This document shows positions 6,585 to 11,450 of a DNA stretch of 11,450 nt, piece by piece. Location: positions 1 to 11,450 of the forward strand of contig CALETH010000039.1 of NCBI GenBank assembly GCA_937920105.1. The letters are read 5' to 3'. The translations under genes and the position numbers were made by a program. Under the pieces are notes generated by a model. That model saw only the letters and a program-made list of their open reading frames with translations, had not been told where the DNA came from and did not search any database. Within the stretch, counting starts at the first letter, position 1. Each line of letters starts with the position of its first letter. Origin of the DNA: an uncultured Bacteroidota bacterium (GTDB lineage Bacteria > Bacteroidota > Ignavibacteria > UBA10030 > UBA8401).

Positions 6585-9176
6585 ATGACCTATCCATTTG
6601 CACACATAGAAAAAAAATGGCAGCAATTTTGGGAACATAACCAAACTTATAAAACATCCGAAGATAAAACAAAACCCAAAGCATATATTTTGGATATGTT
6701 TCCCTATCCATCCGGTGCGGGTTTGCATGTTGGGCATCCGGAGGGCTACACCGCCACTGATATTTTATGCCGCTATTTGCGATTAAAAGGAATGAATGTG
6801 CTTCACCCAATCGGTTGGGATGCGTTCGGACTTCCTGCAGAACGATATGCAATGCAAACCAATATCCATCCAAAAATCACCACAGAACAAAACATCAATA
6901 ATTTCCGCCGACAAATAAAAATGCTCGGCTTAAGTTATGATTGGAGTAGAGAGATTGATACCACTGACCCGGAATATTATAAATGGACTCAATGGATTTT
7001 TTTGCAAATCTATAATTCTTGGTATGATAAAAGAATTCAAAAAGCACAATCTATTTCCTTATTAGAAAAAGAATTAGAAGAATTTGGAACAAGTAAATTA
7101 TCTATTAAAGAAAACTTCACTTCAGAAGAATGGAGGCAAAAAACAGAAAAAGAAAAACAAGAATTTCTTTTACAATTTCGTCTTGTGTACATAGCAGAAA
7201 TTCCAGTCAATTGGTGTGAAAAATTAGGAACAGTTCTCGCCAATGAGGAAGTTGATGAATGGACTGAAAAGGGCTATGTAGTTGAACGCAGACCCATGAA
7301 ACAATGGATGATGAGAATTACTGCATATTCCGAACGATTATTGAAAGATTTAGAATTATTAGATTGGCCTGCATCCACTGTAGAACAACAACGAAATTGG
7401 ATTGGACGTTCTGAAGGAGCAGAAATTGATTTTCAAATCCAAAATACAAATGAAAAAATTCGAGTTTTTACTACCAGACCTGATACAATTTTTGGTGCAA
7501 CATATTTAGTTCTTGCTCCCGAACATCCATTCGTAGAAAATCTTACAACAGAAAACCAACGCCAAATAGTCAACGACTACAAAAAACAAACATCTTTAAA
7601 AACAGATTTGGAACGTGGAATCGAAAAAGACAAAACCGGTGTTTTTACCGGAAGTTATGTCATCAATCCAGCAACACAACAACCAATTCCAATCTGGATT
7701 GCTGATTATGTTCTTATGGGATATGGAACAGGAGCAATCATGGCAGTTCCTGCACATGATGAACGCGATTTTGCTTTTGCCAAAAAATTTCAGTTACCAA
7801 TTATTGTAGTTGTTCAAGGTGGAAAGGAAGGAGAGCCGTTTACAGAAAATGGTATCGGAGTAAATTCTTCTAACATTGAAATATCTTTAAATAATCTTCC
7901 AACAAGTGAAGCAAAACAAAAAGTTACAGAATGGATTGAAAGAAAAAACTACGGCAAAAAAACAATTCAGTATAAACTTCGCGATTGGTTATTTTCACGC
8001 CAAAGATATTGGGGAGAACCAATTCCCATTATTTATTGGGAAGATGGAACAATGTCTGCATTGGATGAAAAAGAGTTACCATTGTATTTACCGGAATTAG
8101 AAAAATTTCAACCAAGCGGAACCACAGAATCACCATTAGCATTAGCAACAGATTGGGTCAATGTTACACATCCAAAAACCGGAATGAAAGGCAGACGCGA
8201 AACTAACACTATGCCGCAATGGGCTGGCTCATGTTGGTATTATCTTCGCTACATAGACCCCAACAATCAAAACGAATTGTGCAGTAAAGAAAAAATGCAA
8301 TATTGGACACCGGTAGATTTATATGTTGGTGGAGCCGAACATACCGTTTTACATTTACTCTATTCACGTTTTTGGCACAAAGTATTATATGATTTAGGTT
8401 ATGTAACAACTCCTGAACCATTTTTGAAACTCCGTCATCAAGGAACTATTTTAGGAGAAGATTCTCGCAAGATGTCAAAATCGCGAGGCAACGTTGTCAA
8501 TCCGGATGATGTTGTTGCAGAATACGGTGCGGATTCTTTGCGATTGTTTGAAATGTTTATGGGTCCGTTGGAAGAAGTAAAACCATGGAGTACAAAGGGA
8601 GTGGAAGGAGTATTTCGTTTTTTAAATCGTGTGTGGAGATTGTTTGTGTTGGAAGATGAAACACTCAATCCACTTATAAAAGAATGCACACCTACACCGG
8701 AATTTGAAAAACTTTTTCATCAAACCGTAAAAAAAGTAGAAGAAGATATTACGGCGTTGCGTTTTAATACGGCAATTTCCCAAATGATGATTTTTGTGAA
8801 CGAAGCAATGAAACAATCCGCCTCTGGCGGACAACTTCCCAAAAATCTTATGGAACAATTTCTTGTTATTCTTTCACCATTTGCACCACATCTTGCAGAA
8901 GAATTATGGGAAAAAATCGGAAATAAAAATTCACTTTTTACCAATTCAACATGGGTAAAATATAATCCTGAACTTACTATTGATAATGAAGTAACAATCG
9001 TTGTGCAAATCAATGGAAAAGTTCGTTCAAAATTTACTGCTCCAGTTGATGCTTCTGATGAACAATTAAAAACATTGGCTTTGTCAGAAAAAAATGTTCA
9101 GTTATATCTCGATGGAAAACAGATTGTGAAAGAAATTTTTGTGAAGAATAAACTTGTTGGGTTTGTGGTGAGGTAA
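6585..9176 (+). CDS. leuS: Leucyl-tRNA synthetase
   Basis: Class I aminoacyl-tRNA synthetase that charges tRNA-Leu with leucine in the cytoplasm and edits mischarged products; essential. The 863 residues span the complete protein. Order: catalytic start with the HIGH-type motif HVGH (48-51, in MFPYPSGAGLHVGH); CP1 editing domain with TTRPDTIFG (296-304) and AVPAHDERD (387-395, where Asp395 is the conserved residue that positions the amino group); PQWAGSCWYYLRY; KMSKS (629-633); then the helical anticodon-binding domain and a C-terminal domain beginning near TIVVQINGKVRSK. An insertion of about 50 residues near 146-200 (around KELEEFGTSK and TSEEWRQKTEKEKQEFLL) comes before PVNWC; such an insertion is familiar from Bacteroidota-type LeuS. 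ATG 6585 gives the standard YPFAHIEKKWQ N-terminus but lacks a Shine-Dalgarno sequence. The four-helix gene follows after 16 bases. Confidence 0.98.
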   Translation: MTYPFAHIEKKWQQFWEHNQTYKTSEDKTKPKAYILDMFPYPSGAGLHVGHPEGYTATDILCRYLRLKGMNVLHPIGWDAFGLPAERYAMQTNIHPKITTEQNINNFRRQIKMLGLSYDWSREIDTTDPEYYKWTQWIFLQIYNSWYDKRIQKAQSISLLEKELEEFGTSKLSIKENFTSEEWRQKTEKEKQEFLLQFRLVYIAEIPVNWCEKLGTVLANEEVDEWTEKGYVVERRPMKQWMMRITAYSERLLKDLELLDWPASTVEQQRNWIGRSEGAEIDFQIQNTNEKIRVFTTRPDTIFGATYLVLAPEHPFVENLTTENQRQIVNDYKKQTSLKTDLERGIEKDKTGVFTGSYVINPATQQPIPIWIADYVLMGYGTGAIMAVPAHDERDFAFAKKFQLPIIVVVQGGKEGEPFTENGIGVNSSNIEISLNNLPTSEAKQKVTEWIERKNYGKKTIQYKLRDWLFSRQRYWGEPIPIIYWEDGTMSALDEKELPLYLPELEKFQPSGTTESPLALATDWVNVTHPKTGMKGRRETNTMPQWAGSCWYYLRYIDPNNQNELCSKEKMQYWTPVDLYVGGAEHTVLHLLYSRFWHKVLYDLGYVTTPEPFLKLRHQGTILGEDSRKMSKSRGNVVNPDDVVAEYGADSLRLFEMFMGPLEEVKPWSTKGVEGVFRFLNRVWRLFVLEDETLNPLIKECTPTPEFEKLFHQTVKKVEEDITALRFNTAISQMMIFVNEAMKQSASGGQLPKNLMEQFLVILSPFAPHLAEELWEKIGNKNSLFTNSTWVKYNPELTIDNEVTIVVQINGKVRSKFTAPVDASDEQLKTLALSEKNVQLYLDGKQIVKEIFVKNKLVGFVVR

Positions 9177-9178
9177 GT

Positions 9179-9187
9179 AAGAAGGAT
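9179..9187 (+). promoter_or_regulatory. Ribosome binding site of the four-helix-bundle gene
   Basis: AAGAAGGAT lies just before ATG 9193 and directly after the leuS stop (9174-9176). It supports ATG 9193 as the start. An ATG at 9186 opens only ATG AAT TAT GAA TGA and is not a gene. Confidence 0.6.
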
Positions 9188-9557
9188 GAATTATGAATGA
9201 AGAAATAAAAGACCTTCGTATTCGTACAAAAAAATTCAGTTTGAGAATTATCACCATGTTCACCAAACTTCCTAAAAGTTCCCATGCACAAATTATTGGA
9301 AAACAAGTGCTTCGTTCTGGAACATCCGTTGGTGCAAATTATCGTGAAGCATTTCGTGCCCGTTCAAGTGCAGAATTTATTTCCATAATGGGAATTTGTT
9401 TGAAAGAACTCGAAGAAACAATCTATTGGCTTGAACTTCTTGTAGAATCTAACATTGTAAAAAAAGAAAAACTGGATTCTTTGTATGATGAATGTAATCA
9501 ACTCATTGCTATTTTTGTTACCATCATAAAAAATAAAAGAAAAAATTTTCATAATTC
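9188..9557. repeat. 10-base inverted repeats framing the four-helix-bundle gene
   Basis: GAATTATGAA at 9188-9197 and its exact reverse complement TTCATAATTC at 9548-9557 lie at the two ends of the four-helix gene, overlapping its first and last codons. The right side continues with degenerate copies of the same unit: TTCATAA at 9562-9568 and CTCATAATTTATAA at 9569-9582. AT-rich sequence makes chance matches easier, so the pairing is real but its meaning is open. Confidence 0.45.
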
Positions 9558-9561
9558 TTAA
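9193..9561 (+). CDS. Four-helix-bundle protein (S23 / 23S rRNA intervening-sequence family)
   Basis: A 122-residue, helical, basic protein of the family first found in intervening sequences of 23S rRNA genes and often present as stand-alone copies. Diagnostic wording is visible: FTKLPKSSHAQIIGKQVLRS, then SGTSVGANYREAFRARSSAEF (split as SGTSVGANYREA and RARSSAEF), then LKELEETIYWLELLVES. Four amphipathic helices cover nearly the whole protein, and the length is normal. The cellular function of stand-alone copies is not established; the related Avd protein binds RNA in diversity-generating retroelements, but no reverse transcriptase is present here. It lies between leuS (16-base gap) and the ABC exporter (21-base gap), both on the same strand, and has a good ribosome binding site, so it is probably transcribed with them. 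Inverted repeats at its ends suggest a cassette-like insertion. Confidence 0.92.
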   Translation: MNEEIKDLRIRTKKFSLRIITMFTKLPKSSHAQIIGKQVLRSGTSVGANYREAFRARSSAEFISIMGICLKELEETIYWLELLVESNIVKKEKLDSLYDECNQLIAIFVTIIKNKRKNFHNS

Positions 9562-9582
9562 TTCATAACTCATAATTTATAA

Positions 9583-11418
9583 ATGAAAATTTTTCTCCGC
9601 ATTCTCCGTTACGTAAAACCATATTGGAAAAATCTCATTCTTTCAATACTCTGCACAGCATTTTTTTCGCTTTTTAGTGGAGCGTCAGCATATCTTTTTA
9701 TTCCATTATTGGAAACACTCTTTAATCCCAACGCAACATCCGCAGTACAAAATTTTCAACAATCGTACAACATCAATCTTAATTTTCGTCAAGAAGTAGA
9801 AATGTTTTTTAAAAATATTTTACTTTCCGGAACACAATCCGAAGCATTGTTGAAAATTTGTTTCATGCTTGTCATAGTTTTTCTTCTCAAAAATATTTTT
9901 GATTATTGTCAATCCTACTTAATGGCGTACGTAGAACAACGCTTAATGATGGATATTCGTAATGACGTGTATGAACATCTTCACAATCTTTCCTTAAGTT
10001 ATTTCACGAATGAACGAACAGGAAATCTTATCTCACGCATCACCAACGATGTCAATATTGTGAACGGAGGAATTTCTACAACGTTTGTAACACTCATTAA
10101 AGAACCACTCCTTGTTATTGTTTTTCTTGTATTGGCATTTTCATTAAGTTGGCAACTCACCATAATTTCATTTGTCGTTTTTCCATTTGCATTACTTATC
10201 ATCAGCACCATTGGTTTAAAACTTCATAAGCAAAGCGGAATCATGCAAGAAAAAATGGCAGATATTACTTCCGTCTTACAAGAAACAATCTCTAATATTA
10301 AAGTAGTAAAAGCATTTGCAATGGAAGATTTTGAAAACAAAAAATTTCAAAAAGAAACAAAAAGTTATTTTCGTACAATTTTAAAATTAGCACGCATTAG
10401 AAATTTTTCATCACCAACAACAGAATTTTTATCAGTACTTGCAGGAGCAATTATCATTTGGTACGGAGGACAGCAAGTACTCGTACAAAACACAATGAAG
10501 GCATCAGAATTTTTGGGATTTCTTTTTATCATATTTCAGTTGATGCCTCCAATAAAATCATTAAGTAGTGTCCACAATCGTTTGCAAGAATTTTCCGCTG
10601 CCGGAAAAAGAATTTTTGAAATTTTAGATACAGAACCAGCAGTAAAAAATTCTCATAATCCAGTTATAGTCCAAACAATTCAAAAAAATATTGAGTTTAG
10701 TAATGTTTCATTTTCATATTCTCAAGAAAACGAACAACCAATACTTTCCAACATCAATATTTCTGTAAAAAAAGGAGAAGTCCTTGCACTCGTTGGACCA
10801 AGCGGAAGTGGAAAAACAACATTGGTAGATTTACTTCCTCGTTTCTATGACCCAATTGATGGAATAATTTCTATTGATGGAATAAATATTAAAAATATAG
10901 AATTACAATCATTACGAAAACTTATCGGAATCGTAACACAAGAAACAATTTTATTTAATGATACTATTAAAAATAATATTGCGTACGGATTAACAGAATT
11001 TTCCGAAGAAAAAATTCGTGAAGCAGCACAAGCCGCAAATGCTTTAGCATTTATTGAAGAAATGCCAAAGAAATTTAATTCAATAATAGGGGATAGGGGA
11101 GTAAAACTTTCCGGCGGACAGCGTCAAAGAATTTCCATTGCACGTGCCTTATTAAAAAATCCGCCAATTATGATTTTTGATGAAGCAACTTCTGCGTTAG
11201 ATTCCGAAAGTGAATTAGTGGTGCAAGAAGCGATTGAGCGTTTAATGAAAAACAGAACCTCATTTATTATTGCACATCGGCTTTCCACCATTCGCAATGC
11301 CGATAGAATTATTGTGTTAGAAAAAGGAAAAATTGTTCAAGAAGGAAAACACACCACACTCTTAAAACAAAAAAATGGATTATATCGTAAGTTACATGAT
11401 ATGCAGTTTATGATATAA
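9583..11418 (+). CDS. Type I ABC exporter, fused permease and ATPase (MsbA-like)
   Basis: A 611-residue half-transporter that should work as a homodimer in the inner membrane, driving export of a lipid, drug or similar substrate with ATP. The N-terminal membrane domain has about six helices, near residues 17-40, 90-110, two between 165 and 205, 280-297 and 308-325. The ATPase domain is intact: Walker A GPSGSGKTT (405-413), Q-loop in VTQET, signature LSGGQ (509-513), Walker B IMIFDE (Asp533, catalytic Glu534), D-loop SALD and switch His565 in AHRLST. The length is normal for MsbA-like exporters. The general architecture resembles the lipid A flippase MsbA, but sequence alone does not fix the substrate, so no symbol is given. 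ATG 9583 follows the AT-rich repeat after the four-helix gene and has no clear ribosome binding site. The TAA stop ends six bases before adapter sequence, so the protein is complete. Confidence 0.95.
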   Translation: MKIFLRILRYVKPYWKNLILSILCTAFFSLFSGASAYLFIPLLETLFNPNATSAVQNFQQSYNINLNFRQEVEMFFKNILLSGTQSEALLKICFMLVIVFLLKNIFDYCQSYLMAYVEQRLMMDIRNDVYEHLHNLSLSYFTNERTGNLISRITNDVNIVNGGISTTFVTLIKEPLLVIVFLVLAFSLSWQLTIISFVVFPFALLIISTIGLKLHKQSGIMQEKMADITSVLQETISNIKVVKAFAMEDFENKKFQKETKSYFRTILKLARIRNFSSPTTEFLSVLAGAIIIWYGGQQVLVQNTMKASEFLGFLFIIFQLMPPIKSLSSVHNRLQEFSAAGKRIFEILDTEPAVKNSHNPVIVQTIQKNIEFSNVSFSYSQENEQPILSNINISVKKGEVLALVGPSGSGKTTLVDLLPRFYDPIDGIISIDGINIKNIELQSLRKLIGIVTQETILFNDTIKNNIAYGLTEFSEEKIREAAQAANALAFIEEMPKKFNSIIGDRGVKLSGGQRQRISIARALLKNPPIMIFDEATSALDSESELVVQEAIERLMKNRTSFIIAHRLSTIRNADRIIVLEKGKIVQEGKHTTLLKQKNGLYRKLHDMQFMI

Positions 11419-11424
11419 TATATT

Positions 11425-11450
11425 AGATCGGAAGAGCACACGTCTGAACT
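11425..11450 (+). other. Illumina TruSeq adapter sequence (not genomic)
   Basis: The final 26 bases begin AGATCGGAAGAGC and continue without mismatch into the standard TruSeq indexed-adapter sequence (next bases ACACGTCTGAACT). The window ends inside the adapter. The first A could be native or from A-tailing. This is untrimmed read-through left at a contig end. Confidence 0.97.

Noticed and set aside
8438..9306. Several overlapping minus-strand frames opposite leuS and the four-helix gene
   Set aside because: All are antisense to strongly conserved coding sequence (KMSKS region, C-terminal domain) and show no recognisable domain.
9193..9561. Accessory protein (Avd) of a diversity-generating retroelement
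   Set aside because: The fold family is related, but there is no reverse transcriptase, template repeat or variable repeat in the window, and the wording fits the general S23/IVS family.
1..11424. CRISPR array, tRNA or rRNA gene, riboswitch
   Set aside because: I saw no regularly spaced direct repeats, no cloverleaf with the TTCGA-type loop and CCA end, no rRNA sequence, and no recognised riboswitch core in any intergenic stretch.

Overview
The window is an AT-rich stretch of bacterial chromosome with every supported gene on the + strand. It has the look of a Gram-negative member of the Bacteroidota/Chlorobiota/Ignavibacteriota (FCB) side of the tree. The reasons are a lipoprotein signal with Cys-Lys-Lys, a leucyl-tRNA synthetase carrying the long insertion I associate with that group, a class II CCA-adding enzyme of the same flavour, and several starts without a clear Shine-Dalgarno sequence. 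The lineage is inferred from protein style only. The last 26 bases match the start of an Illumina TruSeq adapter, so the window very probably ends at the end of a short-read contig and those bases are not genomic.

Layout. (1) At 2-1743 a 5'-truncated CCA tRNA nucleotidyltransferase overlaps by 4 bases a secreted DUF2059 protein. A hairpin and a G/C-run palindrome follow. (2) At 1897-2985 lies a lipoprotein built as a TolB-like beta-propeller, closed by a textbook intrinsic terminator, then a 99-base inverted-repeat element. (3) At 3224-6156 three tightly packed genes encode a secreted Sel1-repeat protein, an EamA-type DMT transporter and the tRNA Gm18 methyltransferase TrmH. (4) At 6176-6526 a small antitoxin-like gene sits between two pieces of the same interspersed repeat family, and one piece supplies its C-terminus. 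(5) At 6585-11418 lie leuS, a four-helix-bundle (S23/IVS-type) gene and a full-length type I ABC exporter, with gaps of only 16 and 21 bases.

Most of the content is housekeeping, with three tRNA-related enzymes (CCA addition, Gm18 methylation, leucylation) interspersed with envelope proteins. No gene-free stretch reaches 300 bases; the longest is 2986-3223, which holds the terminator and the repeat element. I found no tRNA or rRNA gene, CRISPR array, transposase, integrase or phage gene, and no convincing new multi-gene system. The points most worth a second look are the adapter tail, the repeat family that reaches into a coding sequence, and the inverted repeat framing the four-helix-bundle gene.
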